NCBI GenBank assembly: GCA_028583685.1
Contig: JAMXIF010000015.1
Span: 61,708,075-61,772,074, forward strand
Source: Petaurus breviceps papuanus
Taxonomy: Eukaryota > Chordata > Mammalia > Diprotodontia > Petauridae
Reading direction: 5' to 3'
DNA length: 64,000 bases
Made by a program: the position numbers and the translations under genes. This document shows positions 46,436 through 57,534 of this stretch, piece after piece. The notes below the pieces were generated by a model. That model had not been told where the DNA came from and did not search any database. It was given only the letters and a program-made list of their open reading frames with translations. Positions within the stretch are counted from its first letter, which is position 1. Each line of letters opens with the position of its first letter.

Positions 46436-46960
46436 AATAATAACTAATAATAGCTAACATTTATATAATACTTACTGTGTGACAGGCACTGTGCTAAGCA
46501 CTTTACATTATTATTTACTTTAATCCTTACAACAAACCTAAGATGTGGGTGCAATTATTATCTTCCTTTTACTGGTGAGGAAAGTGAGGCAAGCAGATTT
46601 AGTGACTTGCCCAGAATTCTATCAAAGTTCTATCAGAAGGGTGGCCAGGTAGCACAGCGAGTAAGAGCACTGGCTCCAGTGTCGGGATGATCTGGGGATC
46701 GAATCAGGGCTCAGACACTTAGCACCCACCCAGAAACTCCTGGCCATGTAACCTTGAGCAAGTTACTTAACCCCAATTACTTAGGGGCGGCCAGGTGGCT
46801 CAGCTAGTAAGAGCACCTGCTCCAGTGTCGGGATGACCTGGGGGATCAAATCTGGGCTCAGATACTCAGCACCACACCCAGAAATAACTGGCCGTGTAAC
46901 CTTGAGCAAGTTACTTAACCCCGATTGCTTTAAAAAAAAAAAGTTCTATCAGAATCTTTT
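46436..46960 (-). repeat. MIR/THER-type CORE-SINE, split by a dimer SINE
   Basis: 46436-46623 reads as reverse MIR/THER (GTGACAGGCACTGTGCTAAG, TTTACTGGTGAGGAAAGTGA, AGTGACTTGCCCAGAATTCT). The dimeric SINE lies at its end. Confidence 0.65.
46639..46939 (+). mobile_element. Dimeric tRNA-derived SINE (A-B)
   Basis: Left type A 46639-46783, right type B from 46784; junction ATTACTTA|GGGGCGG. Perfect 15-bp duplication AAAGTTCTATCAGAA (46624-46638, 46940-46954). Confidence 0.92.
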
Positions 46961-47164
46961 AAAAGAGGGTTATCTTACATTGATTCAGGAATCATTTGTT
47001 GATTTGAAAAGGCATTTGGGATATACTTCCATTATTGCTAGAATTTTTTAACCATTCTATTTATAAGGTTAGAGTTATTTGTTTTTGTAACAGTAGGAAT
47101 TTAGACTTTGAACATTTGACTTTTTAAATTATAATAAGAAAAATATTTGTATAGTATTGTAATA

Positions 47165-47715
47165 AATTTTATTGGTGCCTTTTGTTTTTTTTGTCACAGT
47201 CATTTCTAAATAAACTCCCTTTCCCCATCTAAAATTGAACTCCTAGTAAGGAAGAGAAACAATTAGGTAAAGCCATCTGATATATTGACTGTGTCTGACA
47301 ATATATGTCACATTCTGTATTCGTTGCCTCTTACCTCAGTGACAAGAAAAGGGAAGTATATTTCAGCATCTGTCCTCTGTTTCTAAAATTATACATTAAA
47401 ATTATTCAGAGTACGTGATCGTAGTCCTGGCATATATTTTCCTCCTGGTTTTGCTTTTATCATTCTATATCAGTTCATATAAATCTTTCTGTGTTTCTCT
47501 GTATTCCTCATATTTCTCATTTCTTTCTACATAATAATACTATATTACACTGAGATCTTGTTTTAACAGCACAGAATGGTTTGTGTATTAAAATGGTCAT
47601 ATTATTTGTCATGCTCAGTAACCCAGTGTTTTCATTGTTACTGTCATCAATAGATATTTTTGTTTTTATGTTTATATTTTTAACATTCTTTGGTGCAATA
47701 ACCCCCTTAGCATAA
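47165..47715 (-). mobile_element. L1-type LINE 3' end
   Basis: Read in reverse this follows a marsupial LINE tail: ATATCAGTTCATATAAATCT, TGTGTTTCTCTGTATTCCTC and CATTTCTTTCTACATAATAA correspond to the ORF2 end and 3'UTR of L1-type elements. Confidence 0.55.
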
Positions 47716-47998
47716 TATTTGTAACAATATGGAAAAAAGAAAGGATTTGTAGGGAAAATTATACCAAGGCATTTCTTATGTATAACAACCTATTTTTTGT
47801 AATTTGAGTGTTTCTCATTGATCTCTAATGTTTTAGTTCCATAATATTGATTTCAGCAACTTTTTTTGAGGAAAAAAATGGGTGCTTCAGATGCTTAAGA
47901 ACTATTGCTTATTTTTGCAATCAGTATAGCATTTTAAACTCTGCCTTGGTTATAATTGTGTTTTTCTTTTGATGTTTTTTTAATTCCCTCCCCCCCAG

Positions 47999-48099
47999 AA
48001 AAGAGGCACAGTTAGATGAAGAAGGGCAGTTTCTTGTCAGAATAATATATGATGATTCCAAAACATATGATCTGGTTGCTGCAGCAAGCAAAGTTCTCA
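47999..48099 (+). CDS. GUCY1B1: GUCY1B1 coding exon 3 (H-NOX residues 26-60)
   Basis: This 101-nt exon follows a C/T-rich tract ending CCCCCCCAG and ends at donor GTAAGT (48100). It encodes [19 protein letters not shown] then [14 protein letters not shown] plus the first base of Asn60. It continues the H-NOX domain and includes Arg40 and the IIYDD stretch around Asp44-Asp45. There are no stops and no frameshift. It lies 34.9 kb downstream of exon 2. Confidence 0.96.
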
Positions 48100-48212
48100 G
48101 TAAGTACACATCATTTCTTTTTAACCTATCTGGGGCATTTGGGGAGAAAATGTTCTCGCTGTTTCCTTCTTTATGCCCATAAGCTCATGGTCACTAGGGA
48201 AAATAAGAATTC

Positions 48213-48832
48213 ATTTCAATTCAATTTGACAAAAGTTTACTAAGTGTCTTTTACGTGCAAAACACTGTGCTAAGCACTAGAGGTACAAGATGAAAAAGAT
48301 ACTTTCCCCGCCCTCAAGAAGCTTCTAATCTACCTAGGGGTTATGACATAAAAAAATACAGGTAGAGCATGATAGGCATAAAGGGAGACATAGGGGGTGG
48401 CCAGGTAGCACAGCGAGTAAGAGCACCGGCTCCAGTGTTGAGAAGACCTGGAGATCGAATCCCGGGCTCAGACACTTAGCACACACCCAGAAACACCTGG
48501 CCATGTAACCTTGAGCAAGTTACTTAACCCTGATTGCTTTAAAAAAAAATAAAATAAAATAAAGGGAGACATAGACAAAATGCTCTAGGAAAGTCTCAGG
48601 AGGGAGAGAACCCTTTCAGCTAAGGAGGGAGCATGATAGTTTTTGGCTTGGATAAGGTTTCAGCTGAGCTGAGTTTTGAGAGAAGGAAGGGATTTCAACA
48701 GCTATAGGAAAGAGGGTACAACAAAATTGGAAGTGGCAGATAACAGGATCAAATCAGGTTGCCAGAACATTGCATAATTAAACTTAAAGTACATGAAGGG
48801 GATTATTGTGGAAAAGCTTTGGAAAGATGGGC
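48213..48832 (-). repeat. L2 LINE 3' region, split by a SINE
   Basis: AAAACACTGTGCTAAGCACT, CCGCCCTCAAGAAGCTTCTA and text on to about 48830 is reverse L2. The SINE 48394-48560 interrupts it. Confidence 0.7.
48394..48560 (+). mobile_element. tRNA-derived SINE monomer, type A
   Basis: GGGGTGGCCAGGTAGCACAG ... ACACCCAGAAACACCTGGCC, tail A9 then (AAAAT)n. Duplication AAAGGGAGACATAG (48380-48393, 48561-48574). Confidence 0.92.
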
Positions 48833-49800
48833 AGGAATCAAATTGTGGATTCCATGTGCAAGACACCATGCTAGGCACTAGAGGTACAAGATGAAAAATA
48901 CATTTTCCCTGTCCTCAAGAAGCTTAAAATTTACTTGAGGGTTATGACATAAAACAACAACAACAAAAACAAGTACAATACAGTTAGAACATGATAGGAA
49001 CAAAGGAAGGACATAGACACAAGGTAGGATGGAGTGAAGTTGTATGGGGTTTTAAAAGACAAACAGAAGTGTTTATATTTTATTCTAGAGGTAATAGGAA
49101 ACTATTGGAGTTGGTTGAGTATAAAATACCATGTGGCCATATTTACAACTTAAGAAAAACTACTTTGATATCAGTGTTTAGAATGAACTGGAGTGGTGAG
49201 CTAGGAATCCAATTAGGAAACTGTTGCAATGATCTAAGAGAGTAATATAGCTATGTGAGTGGACAGATGTAAGATACAGTTGATTCTGTGAATCTAGAAA
49301 TGAGATTTTTCAAATGATTGGATGTGTGGGATCAAGAAAAATCAGTAGTTGAAGAAAATGCTGAGATAACAGACCTGAGACACTGGAAGGATGTTGGTGC
49401 CTTTTACAAAAATGGGCGCGGCCAGGTAGCACAGCAAGTAAGAGCACCGGCTCCAGTGTCAGGATGACCTGGGGATCTAATCCTGGGCTCAGACACTTAG
49501 CACCCACCCAGAAACACCTGGCTGTGTAACCTTGAGCAAGTTACTTAACCCCGATTGCTTTAAAAAAAAATGGGGAAGCTTAGAAAGATAATGACATTCA
49601 ACATGTTTAAATGATACCTAGTTTGAAATGTCCCAAAAGCAATGGATGATATATAGCACTGAAGCTTATGGAAGAGATTGGGACTGGATATGTAATCTGC
49701 ATGTCTGTATAATCTGGGAGTAATCTGCATATAGATGATAGTTAAATCCTTTCACCAATAGAGTAAAGAGATAGAAGAGAAGAAGGCGGAGAATGGGGCC
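48833..49800 (-). repeat. Second L2 LINE 3' region, split by a SINE
   Basis: Starts again with the L2 terminus (CATGTGCAAGACACCATGCT, GTCCTCAAGAAGCTTAAAAT), very like 48245-48400, then runs on through TTGTATGGGGTTTTAAAAGA and GAAACTATTGGAGTTGGTTG, the reverse of the L2 3' part. Confidence 0.65.
49417..49565 (+). mobile_element. tRNA-derived SINE monomer, type A
   Basis: GCGGCCAGGTAGCACAGCAA ... ACCCACCCAGAAACACCTGG. Duplication AAAAATGGG (49408-49416, 49566-49574). Confidence 0.9.
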
Positions 49801-49909
49801 CTAGGGAATACCCACAGAGGGATTGACATAGACTATTCAATTCTTACTCAAGTTCAATAATGAAATTATTTTTTTAATTAAATCATTTTCTTTTATTCTA
49901 ACTTCATAG

Positions 49910-49979
49910 AAGGAGATGCACAAGAAAAAGATACTAATACTGAGGTAAAATATACCAAATCCAGTCAGACCAAGAAAAA
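49910..49979 (+). other. Candidate alternative exon in intron 3
   Basis: A pyrimidine tract, a branch-like TTCTAAC and acceptor TTCATAG (AG at 49908-49909) precede a segment open in the frame of exon 3. Read from exon 3 it gives KGDAQEKDTNTEVKYTK then seven more residues to an in-frame TAA at 49981. Possible donors are GAG|GTAAAA after 49944 and AAA|GTAAGG after 49979. Neither makes a multiple of three (35 and 70 nt), so inclusion would shift exon 4 or, if unspliced, end the protein inside the H-NOX domain. No repeat is recognised in it. Existence as an exon is inference only. Confidence 0.35.
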
Positions 49980-50584
49980 GTAAGGAAGTCTTAGGACTTA
50001 GAGCCCCCTAGTGGCCTGAAATGAAATCCAAACAAGCCTGATTTACAATCAGATTGTACCTTAGAGGAGGGAGAAGGTAGCTCAATAATTTTTCCAATCT
50101 CACCAGGAAGCCAAATTATAGAGAAAAACAACAACAAAAAGTATTCTTAGACTCAATGATTCCTTTTAAGATTACTTCAAAATGGCAGACAGATTTAAAG
50201 ATAGAAAGGCTCTTTAAGTGAGTCATGCAAAATGGTATTTCCCCCAAACAATAAACAAACATTCATTCTGATTTTACTCCTTTTAAATGAAATAAATTCA
50301 GTGTTACAATAACTTATCAATTAGCAAAAACCAGAATGAATATTAGAAAATGTTGATGGGACAAATTAATTAGAAATGTACTCTATGAGTACAAAATCAT
50401 CTGATATATGTGTATTATTTTAAAAAAAATATTGCAAACTTTCTCTTGCATGACAAACTTGTTCTGTAGTCATCTACAGAAGACACATTTGTTCATTTTA
50501 GTCATAATTATTTATTTATAATGAAAATTCTCCACATCAAGTTCTTAAGTAATCAAACTTGTTTTTTCCTAAACTTTTATTCAG

Positions 50585-50703
50585 ATCTCAATGCAGGAGA
50601 AATCCTCCAAATGTTCGGGAAGATGTTTTTTGTGTTTTGCCAGGAGTCCGGTTACGATACTATCCTCCGTGTTCTGGGCTCCAATGTCAGAGAATTTCTA
50701 CAG
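50585..50703 (+). CDS. GUCY1B1: GUCY1B1 coding exon 4 (H-NOX residues 60-99)
   Basis: This 119-nt exon follows CTTTTATTCAG and ends CTACAG before donor GTAAGA. It encodes [20 protein letters not shown] then [20 protein letters not shown]. Cys78 is present; in the mammalian protein it is a reported S-nitrosylation site. The exon ends in phase 0, just six residues before the proximal heme ligand His105, which must lie in the next exon. That exon was not recognised in the remaining 13 kb. Confidence 0.96.
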
Positions 50704-50759
50704 GTAAGAAATATATGTCTTATTTGTATTATGTTAGTTAATTCCTGATTCAAGGAAGA

Positions 50760-51660
50760 TTAGATATCCCCCCACCCCCTCGGTCTATTTGATTAGCAGG
50801 AAAAGTCAAGGCTCTCTGATTAATAGCATCTCTGCAGTTTTGGGAGGCTGGGAAAAAATGGAAGAGGGAGTTATTTCTGGGTGGAGTGGGCTATTTTAAG
50901 CACCCTCATTTGTGAAAGAGACTTTCTTCTGGAAGTGTGTTAGCTTTGAAAGTGATGTTCTTATTTACAATTGGTATTTCTGATCTGACTGCTGCAATGT
51001 CTTGTTGGAAAGTGATGTCAGTGTGTGACACCAGCAGAGCTGAAGCCCAGCTTAAGAAAATGTAAACCAGTTCCCATCCAGCTGCATTACTGATTTAACA
51101 ACCACAGTAAGAACCCCAGTGTTTAATCAAAATGGCTGGTGTTTACATAGTAACTTTTCTCCCCACCCCTCCCACCCCGCGCTGAACTTAAAACAGTATT
51201 AAATCAAGATGGAAACTGGTTTGCCCTTACCTCCATGGATTTGCCAGACTACTGGTGTCAGAAAAAAATCCACTTCTTTGTGAAGTAGCTGCCCGCAAAA
51301 ATGTAAATTGAAATTAAACATGCTGTATTCAAATGGTTTGTTTGGAGATTTAGTCTCTGATCACATTTTTGGATTTTGAGTAAATATTCTGTGTCTTGGT
51401 TATGCAATTATGTGCTCTATTGTACTGTCCTCAGACTAATGTTATTCCACTTGCCAAGGTGACAGCTTTAAATGCCCTCTAAGTCATCACAGACTTGGAC
51501 GACAAGTCAACACAGTGCTTGGACCTAGAACTCTGACACATATTTGCCTCGTCTACATAATCACAGAGTACCCATTGCCTTGTGTTATTTGTTTATTTGC
51601 AAGATTCCTTGTGGTGGCCTTCAGGTAATAAAACAGTGAAAAAGTACACAGTCATGAAGA
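50760..51660. other. Intron 4 start, repeat-free stretch
   Basis: About 0.9 kb just after exon 4 with no recognisable transposon, unlike most of the intronic DNA. No coding similarity. It may be a conserved regulatory segment; that is inference. Confidence 0.4.
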
Positions 51661-52104
51661 GTGTGTTTATTTTCAGTTGAATTATGCTGTTTTTTTTATC
51701 CCCCCTCCCCATCAATAAAACCTTTATTTAAAAAAGTTAAGCATAAATATTAACAAATAACAATAGTCTATTTAAATAGGTTTTTTTTTTTTACAGAACA
51801 CAGCATTAAAGGTAAAAAAAACCCATAGGAAAGGAAAATGTGGTACTTTTGTCACCAATATATATTTATCATAAGTAACTACTTAGTATAATGATTGTTT
51901 TTCTTGAGGGTCATATTTATAAAAAGTATCAAAGTGTTTGAAGCAGGTCCTTTAATAAGAATTCTCAAGGCATTGGCAAATAACATTTTAAAATTACATA
52001 CAATGACTTTCAGAAATGGAGGGGAATAAGATTTTATAAATAATTTCTTTTCCAGTGAATTATGATGATATAACCTCTCTCTTACCAACTGTTAGTGTTG
52101 TAGG

Positions 52105-52560
52105 GAATCTTATGACCATCAAATCCAGTTCCTTCATTTTACAAATGAGGCGTGGAAGGGTCCAAGAAATGAACAGACCTGCCCTATATCACACAAACAT
52201 TAAAATTGCAGAGCTAAGCCTCAGACCTACATCTCCTAATTCCTAACCATATTCCTTTTACTATGCCAAGGCATTTTTGCTAAATTACGAATCATTATCG
52301 CACAACAGTTTTCTCTGCTCTTAATAGCTTCTCTACCTGGCAAAGACATTTAAATATGTGCAGATACTGTTTCCTTAGCAGCGTGGCATCATGGAGGGAA
52401 AAAAGTGAGTGCATCTGTTATCATAGGATTAGTATTAGTCTTTGTGTCCTGCCACTTAAAATGCTTGTGTGAGCTTAGACAAGTTTCTGCACAGATGAGT
52501 TCCCTCATCTCCTGAAGTACTGAGGTTGAACTAGATCTCACTAAATAACTTTCCATCCTT
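52105..52560. repeat. Two MIR-type SINE remnants
   Basis: 52105-52260 is reverse MIR3 (TTCATTTTACAAATGAGGCG). 52375-52560 is forward MIR (TGTGAGCTTAGACAAGTTTC, GTTGAACTAGATCTC). Confidence 0.6.
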
Positions 52561-53189
52561 CATCTGTGCTCTTAAGTGGGCTGATATACTCATGTTAGCA
52601 GCCTGTGTTTACTGATTAAGGCAGGCCAGTGGCCATCCAGTACAAATGGGACTTTAAAGTAATCAGGACAATTGTCATGTGTGGTTTGTAGAAACAGGTT
52701 CATTCTGTTAGTCATAAGCGAACCTTAATAAGTGAACATTGACATTTTCAGAAATACTAAAGTCCTTGATGCTCTGCTATGCTGCTGTCACCTTTGAGGA
52801 TTTAGGAAGGATATTTTAGACTGAACACTTATAGTAGCCACCAATTGCTCAGACCAGGATTGTCACCAAATTTAATTTCTTTTGCAAGGTATATTTTAAA
52901 CGTTCTCCACTGAAGTCTAACTCCAGTGCTTCATCATGGCCTAGAGGTAGGCCAGGTTTCTAGAAAACTATTTCAGTGGAGTATGGAGTATGAAAAGGCC
53001 TACCCAGTTAGAAAAGCTTCAGGTATAGAACCACAAAACTGATTCTATGACCATACAATTTTTTGGCCACAGCAACTTATACTCTTGAGATAGTGCTATA
53101 ATCTGTGTTGTTAGGACAAAATTCATAGATCCCTGAACTGTTGAAATACAAATATCTTAAAGCACGTGTTTTTTTTAAAGGAACATTTG

Positions 53190-53335
53190 AATTGAGAGGG
53201 TGGCAATGACTAGAGGGCTAGCCTTGGCATAAGGAATACCTAAGGTTTGGGTTGCACCTCCAAAACATAGCAGTTGGGTGACCCTGCATGTTACTTAACC
53301 TCTCAGTGACCCAGGCAAGAATAAGCTGGAGAAAA
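53190..53335 (+). repeat. MIR-like SINE, degraded
   Basis: GGGTGACCCTGCATGTTACT and TAACCTCTCAGTGACCCAGG. Confidence 0.5.
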
Positions 53336-53365
53336 ATTTTGAAGAATTCATTAGGCCGATGAAAT

Positions 53366-53412
53366 CACACACACACACACACACACACTCACATATGTAC
53401 TCACACACTCAC
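53366..53412. repeat. (CA)n microsatellite
   Basis: Pure (CA)n to about 53389, then CACT variants. Confidence 0.9.
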
Positions 53413-53589
53413 TTGGCAGAACGTGGCATCTAATTGGATGCAGCAGGTATGGGACGGTGGCATATTTGCAAACCTGCATGATTGGAAAAAAAGAAATAGG
53501 GGAGTTAGGAAGAGTAATGGGAAGGGGGCAAGGAAATATATTGAGTTCTGTTTGAGCACAATAATGGTAAGAATAACAATAATATATGA

Positions 53590-53805
53590 ATTGACATTTG
53601 GATAGCACTTTAAGGTGTAGAGTACTTGACATGATAGCTCAAATCATCTCACAACTGTACTGTGAGGTATGGACTACAGGTATTTTTATTTTCATTGTAC
53701 AGAGGCAGCTGAAGATCAGAGAGGTCAAATGACTTGTTGAGGACCATGTCACCATTAAATGTTGGATATGGATGATATGAACACAAGTCTCTCCAGACTT
53801 CAAAT
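53590..53805 (-). repeat. MIR/THER-type CORE-SINE
   Basis: GGATAGCACTTTAAGGTGTA, CTGTACTGTGAGGTATGGAC and CAGAGAGGTCAAATGACTTG in reverse order. Confidence 0.6.
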
Positions 53806-54488
53806 CAGTTTGCAGATGTTTTTTAGACTCTTAATATCATGTATTTTTCATATTTATGAAAAAAATAGTGTATGTAGAGAGAAAGCTAAACAACCCAATT
53901 ACGATTTTTGAGATTAAAGCCATTTATAAACTATGCAAATTAGACAAAGCCAGTTCTTTTAATTCCGTGGAACTTTCTGTATAGTTTCTCAGTTGGGATT
54001 TCTTATATTATGTCCACTGACTTTAGCAATCAAGAGGATGAGATTTGGCCCTTGGAAAAGAGGAACCGCAATTTTTGAAGAGTCTATTTTTGGCTTTTGA
54101 ATGGCATGTATTTTATCTAGATATATTCTGTTATAGAAAAGTCTGTAATTCAACAAGAACTCTTCCATACTGCCAAATTTCTTCTCAAATTAGAAAAAAA
54201 AAGAGGCAGCCAAGTTGTTGCTATGGCGAATTGCTCTGTTATATTGATGCAAACACTGGGGAGAAAAGTTGGAAGGCTGATACAGAGGAAAGACAGCTGG
54301 TCAGGCAGGTCTGATATGATAGTGAGACTCTCATGTATCTCAAGCTGTGTCTCCACCAGACAGCTGTTTTCCTGTTGTCCTTTATTAGACCCATCCCTCC
54401 CTTAAAAAAAATTCTGTAAATTAGGCAAAGTATTGAAATGTTTGATTTGGATAATAGAGTAGGACACCTGGGAACTGTACTCTTTTTT

Positions 54489-54536
54489 TTTTGTTTGTTT
54501 ATTTTTTTGGAGGGGGGGAAGGTAGGGCAATTGGGG
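54489..54536 (-). mobile_element. Severely 5'-truncated SINE tail (CCCTCC family)
   Basis: Reverse of CCCCAATTGCCCTACC, a C-run and a poly(A), the exact 3' end of the SINE at 44402. Direct repeats GAACTGTACTCTTT / GAGCTGTACTCTTT flank it (54475-54488, 54537-54550). Confidence 0.7.
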
Positions 54537-54599
54537 GGAGCTGTACTCTTTATAATCCAAAAAAAAAAAGACCTTCCACAGTCTTCCTCATAGCACTGA

Positions 54600-56100
54600 A
54601 AGTTTCCAGAGCATTCTGGTGAGACTCAAGTTTAATTCAGAACTCAGGAGATACTTTAGGCCTTGATCTTGGAGCTCTTGGGGCAAAGGGCTCTCGGAGG
54701 CCCTTTGATTTCTACATACAACTCTCCTACTCCCAATTCATAATTGTTTATACCAAGAAAAAAATAACAGAAGTCATTTTCAGAGTAGTATATATGAATA
54801 TGTATATACTCAAAATAGTCTGTATGACTACAAATATACTCTAATACCCTAAGTCAAGAAAATATGGTTCCCATGGTCCCCTAGATCATCGCAAAGGAAA
54901 TTCAGAGCCAGAACAAATCCAATGATAAGCAACTTATCCCTCTTCTCCTTTCAGTGTTTTAAAGTAGTTCAGATAAAATGATATGAACAAGTGACACTTG
55001 CTTTGCAGGGCAAAAGAATCTCTAAAGGGCAACATACAGTTTGAGAAGGAAGTGTGGGGAAAAGGAGAAGGATTTCTCCCTAGTTTAGATGAATCCTAAG
55101 GACCTTTTTCTCTGAGACAGTCTCTGGCAACCTAACCAACCTTTTCAGCCAATTTCAATGTGAAAGTGTGCTTTTGGCCAGGCCTACCAGGAGCTGTCTA
55201 GAATTGATGACCTATGTCAGATACAATGCTTAAGTGTTTGTGAGAAGTACTATTTTGGGAAATATGGTCATTTTTCCAAACAGCTGTAAAAATCTGTCAC
55301 TTTGGCTTACTTATTTTTCTTAGAAAAATGTAACATTCCCTTACTTTTAACTCCTGAACCTCAAAGGAAACTGCTTTCTCATGACATAGAAAGGCTGCCT
55401 TCAAATTGTGGGGTACATAAAGGGCAAGAGGAAGCTTAGTCATTGAGAGTGCAGGAAAAGGAAATAATAAACGACACCAACAGAGATCAGTAGCACATGA
55501 CACACTTTTTCTCCTCTCTGAACAACCACCCTGTGTTTTTCAAGTCTTAAATAGTGTTGGGGGCTTTGATTCATTATCAGACCTGATGAATATCATCTAG
55601 GTTGTCTGAATCTTTTTTTTAAATTTGTTTATGTTTTCAAAGGTTGCCTGGGTGCGTGTGAAAACACAATGAAATCATTCCCTTCCCCCACCCCTCACCC
55701 TTTGTATTCCTGAAAAGAATAGTTTACTCTTAAATGTATCATATGGGTCTATAAATGACTTTCTTTTCCCTTTAATTAAACTGAATTTCCAGGAGAGAAT
55801 GATTATAGTACCCAAGAAACACTGCCATTGTAATTTTTTTTCCCACGAGTTCCAGTTATAACTCCCCCCTTAAGGTCATGCATTTAGAGGGCTTTAAAAA
55901 CTAATTTACTGATCCACTGGTGAGAACCCATTTCCTTGATATTTTCATTCCAGTGATTAATCTTTGTCTGAGACACTCTATGTCTCAACTTTTGCTCTGG
56001 ACATTTCTTGAGACTAGAACATACTCCCTTCCCTTTTCTTTATTTGTTGAGGCCTTGATGATCGCTTAAAACCCACAGCGATTTGTTTTGTGATTCTCTA
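54600..56100. other. Intron 4, nothing recognised
   Basis: No confident repeat or coding similarity in this stretch; a C-run lies at 56119-56128. Confidence 0.4.
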
Positions 56101-56234
56101 AAACACATTTTCATTGACCCCCCCCCCCACAAATCAATCAACAAGTATTGGTTTATTTTAATTTTTTTCAATATATAAAAGTATATTGTATCACCCTCCC
56201 ACCTACCCCTTCTCTTGGGGGAAAAATATTTTCA

Positions 56235-56785
56235 CAAGTATTTATTAAACACCAACTATATAATTATATACACTATGTAGGTGCTATGGTTACAAAATTG
56301 ATACAAGATGCAATAACAACCACACCATGATACATTTAGGTTTGAAACAAAAACTAAGGATAATTCATTTATTTGCTAAGTTGTAGCATAAAGTATATAA
56401 AAACTTTATGTAGCTGAGATATGCCAAAGTCCTTATTGTGCAGACATTTTTTTCTTTCATATTGTGTTTTAGAATTATTATTTGTGTCTTTAACTTTACC
56501 CTAGTCATTGGAGTACAGATAATGTGCTTAATTGTAAGGTTATTGAGGCAGAAACCATATTTGTTAGCTGGTGTCTCAGCTGCTAGTCCCTTCTCCTCAG
56601 GGATTGCTTTCCAGCTACTCTCTCTCTCCCTATTGTATGAATCTAATTATTTATGTTTTTCTTCCCCATTAGAATGTAAGCCTTTTTGAGGGCAGAGACT
56701 TTGTTTTAATCTTTCTTTATATCCCTAGTGCTTTACTGTATGTTTGGCCTTAATAAATGCTTAATAGTTAACTGATTTATCTAAA
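56235..56785. repeat. Two L2 LINE termini
   Basis: 56235-56320 reads in reverse (AAGTATTTATTAAACACCAA). 56560-56785 reads forward (AATGTAAGCCTTTTTGAGGG, CCTTAATAAATGCTTAATAG). Confidence 0.7.
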
Positions 56786-57534
56786 CTTTATTTCTCCTCC
56801 TAGATCTATCAATAGTCATGGTACTTCTCTCCCAATAAGTTCTACTTGATTGTTGAATAAATGTTGGATCATAGCAGTTACAGGAAGAAAGAAGAATAGT
56901 ATCCAAAGCCTCAGCTGTTCATGTGCCCCTCTCCTTAATCATGTTCACTCATCCCCAGGCCCCTTTCTTCTGAGATCTACCACAAAAACAATGAAACACA
57001 GGCAAAAAAAAAAAAAGGAGCCAAAACCAAACAGATTGGAGATGCTGTCTAATGTAGATTTTGCTAAAAATGACTACTTATTTTCAATTTTTAAAGATTT
57101 TTCTCTAAGGAGTTTAAAGAAAACTTGCTCAACCTTTTTAAATTAGCTGATACAATATTTTTGTTTTTCTTTATACGTAATAGTCGTTTTGTTATTGTAT
57201 TTTTCACTTGGCAAAGATAAAAAGGAATTAAAACTTCACTCTTGATGTGTGCAGTTTTGAAAAAAAAGGAATGTGTACATTGCTAACCATGAAAAAAATT
57301 AACTCCAAGAAAGTGGTAAGAAATATGAGTGAAAGCATTCAGTTTCTTGTATTCAATTTTCTTTTCTATCCTGTGTGCAAAGCCAAATGGTGAGGTTGAT
57401 TCTCTGCTTCCATAGGGGGACTTTTAGGTGCTTCCCTGTTAGTGCCCCAAATTAGGTGCTGAGCACTCTATTGGACCCAGTGCTGGGTACATACATAGTC
57501 ATAACTGCTTGCCACACAGAGATCAGTTAGTGAA

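Noticed and set aside
50559-50741. Alternative frame through exon 4
   Set aside because: Shadow of exon 4; mentioned only because a shifted isoform would stay open there.
53475-53495. Possible exon 5 start (AACCTGCATGATTGG)
   Set aside because: Resembles N-L-H-D only briefly; lacks the expected DALHDHLATIYPG sequence and splice sites.
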